The position numbers were made by a program, and so were the translations under genes. 64,000 bases of DNA from Methylobrevis albus. GTDB taxonomy: Bacteria; Pseudomonadota; Alphaproteobacteria; Rhizobiales; Pleomorphomonadaceae. The first letter of the stretch is position 1; every line of letters starts with the position of its first letter. Below, piece by piece: positions 52,264 through 61,542 of the stretch. The stretch spans positions 62,001-126,000 of the forward strand of contig NZ_JADZLT010000051.1 of NCBI RefSeq assembly GCF_015904235.1, in the 5' to 3' direction. The notes below the pieces were generated by a model. The model made no database searches. It saw nothing but the letters and a program-made list of their open reading frames with translations, and was not told the origin of the DNA.

Positions 52264-53483
52264 GTCGCACTCCAGCGCGAGAACATCGAGGTCGAGAGCG
52301 CCCGGCCCTTGCCTGTCCCAAGGCCGGCGCCAGCGCCGCTTTCGCGCAGCACCAGTTCGCCCGATTCCAGCCGGCCACCGAGATCGCCGAACACGTCGCC
52401 CATCAGCTCGTGCGAGGCGAGGAACGAGGCGCGGATCGAGTAGGCGGTGAGGATCACGAAGGCCGGTCGCGGCGAGAGGATCTTGCGGCAGAGGTCGAGC
52501 ATGTGCGGCAGGTCGTCGAAGAGGTTCCACACCTCGCCGTCCGGGCCGCGGCCGAACTTCGGCGGATCGAGCACGATCGCGTCATAGCCGGCGCCGCGGC
52601 GCACCTCGCGCTCGCAGAATTTCACCGCGTCGTCGCAGATCCAGCGGATCGGCAGCGCGTCGAGCCCGCTCGTCGCCTGGTTCTCGCGCGCCCAGCCGAT
52701 CGCCTTCTTCGAAGCGTCGACATGGGTCACCTCGGCCCCGGCGGCGGCGGCCGTCAGCGAGGCGAGGCCGGTGTAGCCGAAGAGGTTGAGCAGCTTCAGC
52801 GGCCGCCCGGCGTCCCGGATCCGCGCCGCGGCCCAGTCCCAGTGCACCTGCTGCTCGGGGAAGACGCCGACATGGCGGAACGCGGTCAGCCGGCAGACGA
52901 ACTCGGCCGGGCCGTAGCGCATGGTCCAGGTCTCGCCGGTGCCCGGCGCCTGGCGCCAGCGGCCGGGGCCCTCCTCGTCGACGTCGCCGGTGAAGGCGGC
53001 GCCGGCGGCGGCCCAGGTCTCGGGCGACAGCCGGCGTGCGCCCATCGCCTGCGGCTCGGGGCGCACGATGGTCAGCCCGCCGTAACGCTCGAGCTTCTCG
53101 CCCTCGCCCATGTCGAGCAGGGCATAGTCGTCCCAGCCCGTGGTCTCGAGCAGCGTGCCGATGGTCTCGCTTGCGGTGCGGGGCCCGCGCGGGCGCGGCG
53201 GCGGCCGCTTCGGCGGCGCGGCGGCGGCGGGCTTGGCCGCGCCACGTGGCCGGCCGGCGGCCTCCACGGGGCGTGGTGCCGCCGCGGGCTCCGCCGGACG
53301 CCGGGCGCCGTGGTCGGGCGCCTTCTGGCGCGGCTCGGCGCGGGCAGAGGCGGCGGCGGGCTTCGGCGAGCGCGCGTCGCTGCGCCGCTCGTCCGCCTTG
53401 GCCCCGCGCGGTTTTGCCCCCGTCGGTCCGGCGGTCTTCGGGCGGCCGTTGCTCGGCGGGCGGGACGGGGGGCGGCGGCTCAA
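52260..53483 (-). CDS. Class I SAM-dependent methyltransferase with disordered N-terminus
   Basis: Protein of 407 residues. The first 105 residues are a low-complexity Ala/Pro/Arg-rich tail with high positive charge, perhaps binding RNA. The catalytic part has the SAM loop Asn-Leu-Phe-Gly-Tyr-Thr-Gly near 248 and Leu-Asp-Pro-Pro-Lys-Phe-Gly near 322, which is typical of RlmI-like rRNA cytosine methyltransferases, without a visible PUA domain. The gene is translationally coupled to the TrmH-type gene, so the pair may act on the same RNA. A shorter start inside the tail cannot be excluded. Confidence 0.9.
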   Translation of the reverse strand: MSRRPPSRPPSNGRPKTAGPTGAKPRGAKADERRSDARSPKPAAASARAEPRQKAPDHGARRPAEPAAAPRPVEAAGRPRGAAKPAAAAPPKRPPPRPRGPRTASETIGTLLETTGWDDYALLDMGEGEKLERYGGLTIVRPEPQAMGARRLSPETWAAAGAAFTGDVDEEGPGRWRQAPGTGETWTMRYGPAEFVCRLTAFRHVGVFPEQQVHWDWAAARIRDAGRPLKLLNLFGYTGLASLTAAAAGAEVTHVDASKKAIGWARENQATSGLDALPIRWICDDAVKFCEREVRRGAGYDAIVLDPPKFGRGPDGEVWNLFDDLPHMLDLCRKILSPRPAFVILTAYSIRASFLASHELMGDVFGDLGGRLESGELVLRESGAGAGLGTGKGRALSTSMFSRWSAT

Positions 53484-53591
53484 GGGTTCTCTCCGAACGC
53501 CGGACCGGCCGGCATTCGCCCTTCCTTAGCCGATGCGCCGGCGCATTTCACCCCCGCGCCGCGCACCGGATGGCGGCGCGCGCGGCGTGGC

Positions 53592-55097
53592 TCATTCGCC
53601 GGCGGCCGAGCGGCGACGCTCGCGCGCCTCGGCGGCGTAGAACTCGCGCTTCGCCTGGTACATCAGGATGTCGGCGCGCTTCACCGCGAGTTCGATGCGC
53701 TCGCCGGCCCGCGCGGCGGCAGCGCCCATGGAGAGGCTGAGCGGCATGCCGGGGTAGAACTGGTTGTTGAGCTCGATCAGCTTGTCGATCTTGTCCAGCA
53801 CCAGCTTGGCGTCGCGCTCGTCGGTGCCGGGCAACAGCAGGGCGAACTCGTCGCCGCCGATGCGCGCGGCGCAGTTCGGCCGCGTCACCGCCTCGTTCAG
53901 CACCTCGCCGATGCGGCGCAGCAGCTCGTCGCCGGCGGCGTGGCCGAGCTGGTCGTTGGCGGCCTTGAGACCGTTGAGGTCGGCGATGACCACGGTGACC
54001 GGGAACGGCCCCTTGCGCTCCAGCCGGTTGAGCTCGTCGACATAGAACGACCGGTTGTAGAGCTTGGTCAGCACGTCGTGCTTGCCGAGATATTCGAGAT
54101 AGGCCTCGGCCTTCTTGCGCGCCGTGATGTCGGTGAGCGCCACCTGCACCAGCGACCAGGTCTGCTCGTGCCCGGGCAGCACCGAAAACTGCAGGTGGAC
54201 GTGCAGTTTGTCGCCGGTGAGGGCGTAGTTCACCACCTCGCGCTGCTGGAACAGCTTGCCGTTCCAGAGGTCGACCAGCTGCTCGCGGAAATGGCTTTCC
54301 ATGTCGTCGCGGAACACGTCGCCGAGCCGGCGCAGCAGCGTCGGCTTGTCGGGGGCGGCGAACAGCTCCAGCGTATGGCGATTGACGTCGAGGACGCGGA
54401 TCTCGCTCATGCAGCGCGAGACGAACTCCGGGTGCACGTCGGTGAAGACGCGGAAGTCGGTGATGCCCTGGTCGCGCACCTCCTCGATCAGCTGGCGGAC
54501 GCGGCTGAAGTCCTCGACCCACAGCGACACCGGCGAATGCTCGAACAGGCCGCGGGCATAGGTTTCGCTCGCCGCCTGGCGCCGGCGGGCCTCCTCGCGC
54601 TCGCTGACGTCCTCGGTGGAGATCAGCACGCGGTCCCAGCGCGCCTCGTGGCCGGGCAGGATCGTGGCTTTCAGCTGGATATCGAGCCGGCGGCCGGAAA
54701 TCGTGTAGTTGACGGCGTTGCTCGTAAAGCTCGACGCGCCCGACCAGAGCTGCACCAGCTCCTCGATGTGGGTCGTCAGCATGTCCTGGCTGAACACCTT
54801 GTCGAGGCTGGCGACGAGGTGGTCGAGGCTGTCGGCGCCGAAGAGGCTCAGCGTGCGCCGGTTGACCTTGATCAGGCGGATGCGGGCCGAACAGGCGGCG
54901 ACCCGGCTGGAGTCTTCGGCGAGAAAGGCCCGCAGGTCCTTGACGCCCTCGGCGCGCCAGCCGTCGAGCAGCTCGCGTACGCCGCTGTAATCCTCGAGCC
55001 AGAGGGCCACCGGCGCGAGTTCGAACATCTCGGCGTCGTCGCCGGGGGCCGCCCCCAGTGCGGAAACCGGGGGGACGATCGCGATGGGCTGCTGCAT
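53592..55097 (-). CDS. Diguanylate cyclase with two PAS domains
   Basis: Cytoplasmic signalling enzyme of 501 residues making cyclic di-GMP. Two related PAS domains (about 24-165 and 180-325) both begin with a Pro-Val-Ala/Ser-Leu-Trp motif and share Val-Asn-Arg. A C-terminal GGDEF domain (about 335-490) has intact Gly-Gly-Asp-Glu-Phe. The inhibitory RxxD I-site upstream is replaced by Thr-Arg-Pro-Asn, so product inhibition may be absent. There is no membrane segment. The ATG at 55097 has GAGG five bases upstream. Confidence 0.93.
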   Translation of the reverse strand: MQQPIAIVPPVSALGAAPGDDAEMFELAPVALWLEDYSGVRELLDGWRAEGVKDLRAFLAEDSSRVAACSARIRLIKVNRRTLSLFGADSLDHLVASLDKVFSQDMLTTHIEELVQLWSGASSFTSNAVNYTISGRRLDIQLKATILPGHEARWDRVLISTEDVSEREEARRRQAASETYARGLFEHSPVSLWVEDFSRVRQLIEEVRDQGITDFRVFTDVHPEFVSRCMSEIRVLDVNRHTLELFAAPDKPTLLRRLGDVFRDDMESHFREQLVDLWNGKLFQQREVVNYALTGDKLHVHLQFSVLPGHEQTWSLVQVALTDITARKKAEAYLEYLGKHDVLTKLYNRSFYVDELNRLERKGPFPVTVVIADLNGLKAANDQLGHAAGDELLRRIGEVLNEAVTRPNCAARIGGDEFALLLPGTDERDAKLVLDKIDKLIELNNQFYPGMPLSLSMGAAAARAGERIELAVKRADILMYQAKREFYAAEARERRRSAAGE

Positions 55098-55283
55098 GGT
55101 CACCTCAAGCGGGAACCGGGCCGCACCTCGGGCGCGCGGGCGCCGGGTCGATCGTTCCCTGAACATATACGCCAAAAACGCGTGGCGGTTCCATCAAGCT
55201 AGGTTGTGCCATGCGCCTGATGCAAGGCATCCGTATCTTCGCGGATGGTGCCTCATGCTAGTGCGAATTGGGTAACCAGATCG

Positions 55284-55964
55284 TCAACGGACATCCGGCG
55301 GCCGCACCGCCGCGTCCGTGCGCGCCGGGGCGGCTGGAAACACGCCCGACATCGGCACGAATCCGGGCAGGCGGCGCACCCGGTCGGTCCAGCGCCGCAC
55401 CGCCGGATAGTCGATCCGGCCGATGCCGCCCTCCTCCGAAAGGAGGACGTCGGGCAGGCAGGCGACGTCGGCGATCGTGGCGTCGGCGCCCGGCACCAGC
55501 CAGTCGTCGCCGGCCCGCTCGGCGAACCAGAGATGCTCGTCGAGCCGGCGAAACTCGCGGTGCGCCGCGGCGCGCAGGGCCGCGGCGTCGGCGGGAACGA
55601 AGAAGTTCTCGTGCAGCCGCGCCGCCCCGGCGCTGGCGCCGAGCGATTCGGCGACGGCGAGCCAGCGGTCGGTCTCGGCCCGGCGCAACGGATCGCGCGG
55701 ATACCAGCGCCCCGACGGATCGCGGGTTTCGGCGAGATGGCGCAGGATCGCGGTGGGCTCGTCGACGACGCGGTCGCCGTCGGCGAGCGCCGGCACCCGG
55801 CCGGCGGCGCTGATCCGCCGATAGGCATTGGCTTCGTGCTCGCGCCCCGGATAGACGTCGATCGGCACCGAGACATGGGCGAGCCCGAGCAGGGCGAGCA
55901 TCAGGCGCGCCTTGTAGCAGTCGGCCGAGAGTTCGAAGTCGTAGAGCGTGAGGCTGGGCGGCAT
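55284..55964 (-). CDS. Glutathione S-transferase family protein
   Basis: Cytoplasmic protein of 226 residues. The N-terminal thioredoxin-like domain (about 5-80) has Tyr-Lys-Ala-Arg-Leu-Met-Leu-Ala-Leu, Gly-Arg-Val-Pro-Ala-Leu-Ala-Asp-Gly and Asp-Glu-Pro-Thr-Ala-Ile-Leu. The C-terminal helical domain (about 90-210) has the Asp in Thr-Ile-Ala-Asp-Val-Ala. It lies downstream of the HxlR regulator on the same strand with a 52-base gap, so the two may be cotranscribed. The substrate is unknown. Confidence 0.92.
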   Translation of the reverse strand: MPPSLTLYDFELSADCYKARLMLALLGLAHVSVPIDVYPGREHEANAYRRISAAGRVPALADGDRVVDEPTAILRHLAETRDPSGRWYPRDPLRRAETDRWLAVAESLGASAGAARLHENFFVPADAAALRAAAHREFRRLDEHLWFAERAGDDWLVPGADATIADVACLPDVLLSEEGGIGRIDYPAVRRWTDRVRRLPGFVPMSGVFPAAPARTDAAVRPPDVR

Positions 55965-56016
55965 GGCGGGTCCGGGCTGACGGGTCGGTTCGGAACGATG
56001 CGGCGCCGGCGCGACG

Positions 56017-56505
56017 TCAGGCGGCGAGGCGCCCGTCGAAGGCGCGCCGCGCCTCCTCGACCGCCGGCTGGTTGGCGTCGGCCCAGCGCACGAGCTCGCG
56101 CAGCGGTCCGAGCAGCGTGGTGCCGAGCGGTGTCAGCGCATATTCGACGCTGGGCGGCGTGGTGGGGAACACCGTGCGGCCGATCAGCCCGTCGCGCTGG
56201 AGCTCGCGCAGCGTCTGGGTCAGCATGCGCTGCGAGATGTCGGGCAGCGCGCGGCGCAGTTCACCGAAGCGGTGCGGCCGGCCGGCGAGGGTGATCACGA
56301 TCAGCGTGCTCCACTTGTCGCCGAGCCGGTCGAGCACGGTGCGGATCGGGCAGGCGGCGAGGTCGGGATAGCGTTGCTTCCAGGCGGTCATGCCGGCCGA
56401 AAGTTCACCCGCCGGGGTGGCGGCGGCGGTGAATCCCGCGTCCGCGGCGGTCGCAGCGCCGACGTCGGAGCGGAGGGTGGTTCCCTCGCTGTTACCATGT
56501 CCCAT
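56017..56505 (-). CDS. HxlR-family transcriptional regulator
   Basis: Winged-helix regulator of 162 residues. The ATG at 56505 is fixed by an AAAGGAGG ribosome site seven bases upstream. A variable N-terminus of about 45 residues is followed by the HxlR domain with Cys-Pro-Ile-Arg-Thr-Val-Leu near 52-58, Gly-Asp-Lys-Trp-Ser-Thr, and [11 protein letters not shown]. The Cys of the Cys-Pro-Ile pair is the redox- or electrophile-sensing residue in several family members. It is divergent from the NmrA-like reductase gene, its probable target. Confidence 0.94.
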   Translation of the reverse strand: MGHGNSEGTTLRSDVGAATAADAGFTAAATPAGELSAGMTAWKQRYPDLAACPIRTVLDRLGDKWSTLIVITLAGRPHRFGELRRALPDISQRMLTQTLRELQRDGLIGRTVFPTTPPSVEYALTPLGTTLLGPLRELVRWADANQPAVEEARRAFDGRLAA

Positions 56506-56550
56506 GAAACTGCCTCCTTTACGCCGGCGCCCTGATCTCCGATGTAGACG

Positions 56551-56569
56551 TGGTCTCGAAAAGAGACCA
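56551..56569. promoter_or_regulatory. Inverted repeat between HxlR gene and reductase, candidate operator
   Basis: TGGTCTC-GAAAA-GAGACCA is a perfect inverted repeat with seven-base arms and a five-base spacer, in the 138-base divergent promoter region. HxlR proteins bind such dyads next to their own gene. It is the best candidate operator. Confidence 0.6.
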
Positions 56570-56643
56570 GCACTTTTTCGGGCGCCATGCCCGGCGACCG
56601 GCCGTCCGGCGCCGGGATCCGCCAGCAACGAGGACCAGACCCG

Positions 56644-57537
56644 ATGACCGAAACCCTCACCCTGTTCGTCACCGGCGCCGGCGGCCATTTCGGCCGCCGT
56701 GTCGTCGATCTGCTGCTCGAGAAGGGCGGCGCGACGATCGTCGCCGGATCGCGTGATCCGGGCAAGCTCGCCGGCCTCGGCGCCGCCGGCGCCGAGCTGC
56801 GCAAGGCCGATTTCGACGACGCCGCCTCGCTCGATGCCGCTTTTGCCGGCGTCGACCGCCTGCTGATCGTCTCGACCGACGCGCTCGGCCAGCCCGGGCT
56901 GCGCCTCGCCCAGCACCGCGCCGCGGTCGACGCCGCGGTCCGCGCCGGCGTGCAGCACATCGTCTACACCTCGATGCCGCAGCCCGAACCCGGCAATCCT
57001 GTGCTGTTCGCGCCCGATCATTACGGCACCGAACAGGCGATCGAGGCATCCGGCATCCCCTTCACCATCCTGCGCAACAGCTGGTACGTCGAAAACCTCT
57101 ACGGCGTGCTGCCCGGCCTGCTCGCCTCCGGCACCTGGTACACCTCGGCCGGTGACGGCCGCACCGCCTTCGTCTCGCGCGACGACCTCGCCGCCGCCGC
57201 CGCGGCCGCGCTGCGCGATCCGCCCGCCGGCAATGTGCGGCTGACCCTCACCGGCACTGCCGCCCTCACGAACCGCGAGATCGCCGCGGTCGTCACCGAC
57301 GTGTTCGGCAAGCCGGTCACCGTGGTCGACGTCGACGACGCGGCGCTCGCCGCCGGCATGGCCGCGGCCGGCCTGCCCGATTTCCTGATCCCGCTGCTCG
57401 TCTCCTTCGACGCGAACACGCGCGCCGGCGGCCTTGCCGAGGTCACCGACGCCATCGAGCGCCTCACCGGCAGTGCGCCGGCGAGCCTCGAGACGGTGCT
57501 GCGCCGCGACGCGGCAGGGCTCGGCCTCGGCGGCTGA
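56644..57537 (+). CDS. NmrA-like NAD(P)H-binding oxidoreductase (QorB/YtfG-like)
   Basis: Cytoplasmic Rossmann-fold protein of 297 residues. The dinucleotide motif Val-Thr-Gly-Ala-Gly-Gly-His-Phe-Gly is at 8-16. Later blocks Val-Tyr-Thr-Ser-Met-Pro and [11 protein letters not shown] resemble the NAD(P)H:quinone oxidoreductase QorB group, which is often divergent from an HxlR regulator. It may detoxify quinones or other electrophiles. Start at the ATG at 56644. Confidence 0.92.
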   Translation: MTETLTLFVTGAGGHFGRRVVDLLLEKGGATIVAGSRDPGKLAGLGAAGAELRKADFDDAASLDAAFAGVDRLLIVSTDALGQPGLRLAQHRAAVDAAVRAGVQHIVYTSMPQPEPGNPVLFAPDHYGTEQAIEASGIPFTILRNSWYVENLYGVLPGLLASGTWYTSAGDGRTAFVSRDDLAAAAAAALRDPPAGNVRLTLTGTAALTNREIAAVVTDVFGKPVTVVDVDDAALAAGMAAAGLPDFLIPLLVSFDANTRAGGLAEVTDAIERLTGSAPASLETVLRRDAAGLGLGG

Positions 57538-57725
57538 GCCGCGCGTCGCCGTCGCCCCGCGGCGGTCTCCCGCACCGGCCGGCCCGGCTTTTGCGTCGCA
57601 CTCGGCCATTGAGCCGGGCGATGCCGGTTGTTAAACATCGCGCGGATGTTCGAACAACTGCGCCGGCGCTCGCCGGGCGGGGGCGGCGCCCCGGGCTGGG
57701 GTCCGGCGGGTGCGGGGAGGGATGA

Positions 57726-58556
57726 ATGGCGGAATTCGGTGCGGATCCGGGGATGCTGGGTCTCTGGATCGGGGCGATGGTATTCGCCGGCATTCTCGGC
57801 GGGCTGCTCGCCGGCCTGCTCGGCGTCGGTGGCGGCATCGTCATCGTGCCGGTGCTCTACCATGTCCTCGCCGGCTTCGGCGTCGACGAGACGCTGCGCA
57901 TGAAGGTGGCGGTGGCGACCTCGCTCGCCACCATCATCGCCACCTCGGCGGTTTCGGTGCGCAGCCACCACCGGCGCGGCGCCATCGATTTCGCGCTGCT
58001 GAAGACCTGGGGCATCCCGATCTTCATCGGCGTCGTCATCGGCAGCCTCGTCGGCGGCAGCGTCGACGGCCGGGTGCTCACCCTCGTCTTCGCGGTGGTC
58101 GCCCTCTTCGTCGCCGCCAACATGCTGCTGCGGAAAGAGGGCTCGAAGCTCTACGACGGCTTCCCGAACCGCATCGTCGCGGCGATCAGCGGTCTCTTCG
58201 TCGGCGTCATTTCGGCGATGATGGGTATCGGCGGCGGCACCTTGAGCGTGCCGATCCTCAGCACCTTCGGCTTCGACATCCGCCGCGCCGTCGGCACCGC
58301 GGCGGCGATCGGCTTCATCATCGCGATCCCCGGCACCATCGGCTACATCCTCACCGGCCTCGGCGTGCCGGGCCGGCCGCCGTTCTCGCTCGGCTACCTC
58401 AACTTCGCCGCCGCGGCGGCGCTGGTGCCGCTCACCATGGCGACGGCGCCGCTCGGCGCGAAGCTCGCCCACACCATGCCGCGCCGGGCGCTGCAGCTCT
58501 GTTTCGCCGTCTTCCTCGGCCTCACCTCGCTCCGGATGTTCATGGACCTGCTCTGA
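57726..58556 (+). CDS. TauE/SafE-family anion permease
   Basis: Inner-membrane protein of 276 residues with about eight membrane segments arranged as two related halves. Each half begins with a glycine-rich hairpin (Leu-Gly-Val-Gly-Gly-Gly-Ile near 35 and Met-Gly-Ile-Gly-Gly-Gly-Thr near 166) followed by Val-Pro-Val/Ile-Leu, the family signature. Members move sulfite, sulfoacetate or related anions. The LuxR-type gene starts 141 bases downstream. The exact substrate is unknown. Confidence 0.93.
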   Translation: MAEFGADPGMLGLWIGAMVFAGILGGLLAGLLGVGGGIVIVPVLYHVLAGFGVDETLRMKVAVATSLATIIATSAVSVRSHHRRGAIDFALLKTWGIPIFIGVVIGSLVGGSVDGRVLTLVFAVVALFVAANMLLRKEGSKLYDGFPNRIVAAISGLFVGVISAMMGIGGGTLSVPILSTFGFDIRRAVGTAAAIGFIIAIPGTIGYILTGLGVPGRPPFSLGYLNFAAAAALVPLTMATAPLGAKLAHTMPRRALQLCFAVFLGLTSLRMFMDLL

Positions 58557-58697
58557 GCCCGCTGGCCGCGACACCGGTCTGCGGCACCGGTGAATGGTCC
58601 CGGTCGTCGGCAGGGTCTTCAATCCGGCCGGATCGCGTCCTATGACTCTGGCAGGGTGCCGCTTTGCGGCGCCGCAGCCGGGGAGGGGCGGGCGCCG

Positions 58698-61412
58698 GTG
58701 GACGCACGCTGGATCATCGAGGCGAAGTTCGAGCCGCCGCGCGGCTGCCGGCGGCAGATCGAGCGTCGCCGCATCTTCGCGCGCCTCGGCGAGGGCGATC
58801 CCGATCCCGTCGTGGTGCAGGCCGCGGCGGGCTTCGGCAAGTCGACCCTGCTCGCCCAGTGGGCGCAGGAACTCGGCCTCGCCGGCGGCCGCGTCGCCTG
58901 GCTCAACCTCGACGAGGAAGACCGCGCCGCCGAGCCCTTCGCCGCCTATGTCGCCGAAGCGCTGCTGCGCGCCGTGCGCGAGCCCGGTGCCGGCGCGCCC
59001 GGCCCCCACCGCGGCGCGGCCGGCCTGCTCTCCGGCCTGCCGCCGAAGGCGGCGCTGGCGGCGGCGGCGAACGAGGTCGCCCGCAGCGGCCGCCGCGTCA
59101 CGCTGATCCTCGACGACTACCACCGCGCCGAATGCGAGGGCGTCGACGCCCTGCTGCGCGGCCTGCTCGAACGGCCGGCGCCGGGGCTGCGCATCGTGGT
59201 GGCGAGCCGCACGCTGCCGCGGCTCGGCCTCGCCCGCCTCAAGGCCGAGGGCCGGATCTGCCTCGTCACCGACCGTGACCTCCGCTTCAACGACGGCGAG
59301 ACCAGCCTGTTCTTCACCGCCGAGTCGGCCGCCGAATCGAGCGCCGACCCGGCCGACTGGGCCGCTTTCGCGCGGCTCGCCGAAGGCTGGCCGGTGGCGC
59401 TGCAGTTCGCCCGCATGTGGCTCGGCGAAGGCGGCCGGCTCGGCGCGCTCGGCGCCGCGTCCGAGGCGAGCGACCTCGGCGCCTATCTCTCCGAGCAGGT
59501 GTTCTCGGCGCTGCCCGCCGACCAGCGCGCCTTCCTGCTCGCCACCGCCTCGCTCGATTTCGTCTCGGAAGACCTCGCCGCGGCGATCGGCATCGCGCAG
59601 CCCGGCCGCATGCTGCAGGAGATCGCCCGCTCCGGCCTGCCGCTCGCCGTGCTCTCGCGTGAGCCGCTGCGCCTGCGCTGCCACCACCTGCTGCAGGATT
59701 TCCTCGTCGCCCGGGCGCGCGCCGAGGGCGTCGACCTCGGCGCGGTGCACCGGCGCGCCGCCGGCTGGTTCGCCGCGGCCGGCGATCTCGGCTCGGCCGT
59801 GCGCCATGCGCTGGCCGGCGACGATCCGGCCCACGCCGCGGCGATCATCGAGGCGGCGGGCGGCTGGCGCCTCGTCTACCGCGGCCACGGCCACCTCGGC
59901 GCCATGCTGATCGAGGTGCACCGGCTGCTCGGAGCGGCGGCGGACCGGCTGCCGGCGCTCGGCCTCGGCGCCGCCGTCGTCTGTGCCAAGCGCGGCGACC
60001 TGCCGGCGGCCAACGCCCTCTTCCGCAAGGTGGCGGACGGCGACCCGCCCGCGGCGGGGCGCAGCGCCGACGACCTCGCCATCATCGACGCGCTGATCCG
60101 GCTCTACTGCGACCAGCCGATCGGCGAGGCGGCGCTCGCCGCCCTCACCGATCTCACCGCCCGGCTCGGCGACGACGACCCGATCGGCCGGGCGCTCGCC
60201 ACCAACCTCGTCGCCTATTTCCAGCTGCAGAACGGCGACTTCCCGCGCGCCCGCCGCTTCGGCGAGCGGGCGATCCAGCATTTTCGCACCGCCGGGGCCG
60301 AGTTCGGCGAACTGCACCTCTACGTCCACGTCGGCGGCGCGGAATTCGCCAGCGGCAACCGCGCCGCGGCCGAGGCGACCTACCGCACCATGGCGGCCCG
60401 CTGCGGCCGCGTGCTCGGCGAGGACAGCGATCTTGCCGCCATCGCCGGCGTGCTCGAGGCCGAGGCGCTGTTCGAGACCGGCGACACGATGGCGGCGCGC
60501 GCCCGGCTGGTGCCGGCGCTGGCGCGGATCGAGGCCGCCGACGGCTGGTTCGACGTCTTCGCCGCCGGCTATCTCACCGCAGCCCGGCTCGATCTCGCCG
60601 AGCACGGCGCGCCGGCCGCCTATGCCGCGCTCGGCCGCGGCCTCGCCACCGCCGAGCGGCGCAGCATGCACCGGCTGACCCGCCTGCTCTCCGAGGAGAC
60701 GGTGCGGATCGCGACCCTCGCCGGCGACCTCGGCCGCGCCCGCGAGATGGCCGGCCGCCTCGGCCTGCCGATGACGCGGGACGCGCCATTGCCGGCGCCG
60801 GTCTCGGCGGTGCGCGGCGACGGGCCCGCCCTCAGCGCCGTCCGCCTGCTCATCGCCGACCGCCGGCCGCAGGCGGCGCTCGCGCTGATCGAGGCGGCGA
60901 GCCGGCAACTCCACGCCGGCGCCGCGCCCTTCGCCCGCCGCATCACCGCGCGGTTGCTGCAGGCGGTGGCGACCGCCGCGATGGGCGAGACGGCCCGGGC
61001 GGAACTGCTGGTCGCCGGCGCGCTGCGCCTCGCACATGGCGAAAACTTCGTCCGCACCGTGCGCGGCGAGGGCGACCGGGTCGAGACCCTCGCCGCCGCC
61101 GCGGTGCTCGCCGACCCCGCGCTCGGCCGCATCGCCGCGCGTTTCTTCGGGCCGGCGGACGCTCAGGTCGCCGGCGGGTTGCCGGAGACGCCCGCGGCCG
61201 GATCCGGTCCCGGCGACCCGCCGCTCTCGGGGCGCGAGCGCGAGGTGCTGCTGCTGCTCGCCGAGGGGCTCAGCAACAAGGAGATCGCCCGCCGGCTCGG
61301 CGTCGACCCGAACACCGTGAAATACCATCTGAAGCGGCTGTTCTCGAAGCTCGGCGTCGAGCGCCGCACCCGCGCCATCGTCCGCGCCCGCAGCTTCGGC
61401 CTGATCGACTGA
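58698..61412 (+). CDS. MalT-like LuxR-family ATP-dependent regulator
   Basis: Large cytoplasmic regulator of 904 residues. The GTG at 58698 has GGAGGGG about nine bases upstream; the frame is open further to 58590 but looks noncoding there. A STAND-type ATPase domain has Walker A Ala-Gly-Phe-Gly-Lys-Ser-Thr at 44-50 and Leu-Ile-Leu-Asp-Asp-Tyr-His near 140. A long helical repeat (TPR-like) region, about 380-830, is followed by a GerE helix-turn-helix (about 840-904) with Leu-Ser-Asn-Lys-Glu-Ile-Ala and Val-Lys-Tyr-His-Leu. It stands directly before the hydantoinase-type genes and probably controls them. Confidence 0.94.
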   Translation: MDARWIIEAKFEPPRGCRRQIERRRIFARLGEGDPDPVVVQAAAGFGKSTLLAQWAQELGLAGGRVAWLNLDEEDRAAEPFAAYVAEALLRAVREPGAGAPGPHRGAAGLLSGLPPKAALAAAANEVARSGRRVTLILDDYHRAECEGVDALLRGLLERPAPGLRIVVASRTLPRLGLARLKAEGRICLVTDRDLRFNDGETSLFFTAESAAESSADPADWAAFARLAEGWPVALQFARMWLGEGGRLGALGAASEASDLGAYLSEQVFSALPADQRAFLLATASLDFVSEDLAAAIGIAQPGRMLQEIARSGLPLAVLSREPLRLRCHHLLQDFLVARARAEGVDLGAVHRRAAGWFAAAGDLGSAVRHALAGDDPAHAAAIIEAAGGWRLVYRGHGHLGAMLIEVHRLLGAAADRLPALGLGAAVVCAKRGDLPAANALFRKVADGDPPAAGRSADDLAIIDALIRLYCDQPIGEAALAALTDLTARLGDDDPIGRALATNLVAYFQLQNGDFPRARRFGERAIQHFRTAGAEFGELHLYVHVGGAEFASGNRAAAEATYRTMAARCGRVLGEDSDLAAIAGVLEAEALFETGDTMAARARLVPALARIEAADGWFDVFAAGYLTAARLDLAEHGAPAAYAALGRGLATAERRSMHRLTRLLSEETVRIATLAGDLGRAREMAGRLGLPMTRDAPLPAPVSAVRGDGPALSAVRLLIADRRPQAALALIEAASRQLHAGAAPFARRITARLLQAVATAAMGETARAELLVAGALRLAHGENFVRTVRGEGDRVETLAAAAVLADPALGRIAARFFGPADAQVAGGLPETPAAGSGPGDPPLSGREREVLLLLAEGLSNKEIARRLGVDPNTVKYHLKRLFSKLGVERRTRAIVRARSFGLID

Positions 61413-61433
61413 AGCCGTCGCTGAAGGCCGGGG

Positions 61434-61462
61434 CCTACCCGAACGGGTAGGTGTGCTTTTTT
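61434..61462. terminator. 18-base perfect palindrome plus T-run: terminator, possibly also LuxR operator
   Basis: CCTACCCGAACGGGTAGG is a perfect palindrome apart from the central AA (61434-61451), followed by TGTGC and six T. As RNA it is a compact terminator for the LuxR-type gene. As DNA the CT...AG dyad also resembles sites bound by GerE-type regulators, and it lies 92 bases before the next start codon. Confidence 0.7.
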
Positions 61463-61542
61463 GCCGGCTACCCGCCGCAGCCGTTGTCGTCGCCCGCCGC
61501 TTGGGGTCTGCTCAGGCCTCGGATGCGAGGGACGGGAGCGAC

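Noticed and set aside
57099..61328. Very long open frame (1409 codons) on the minus strand opposite the reductase, TauE and LuxR-type genes
   Set aside because: It is a by-product of high GC, where the opposite strand rarely has stops. Its residues are Arg/Gly/Glu-rich without any fold pattern, and the plus-strand genes have clear family motifs.
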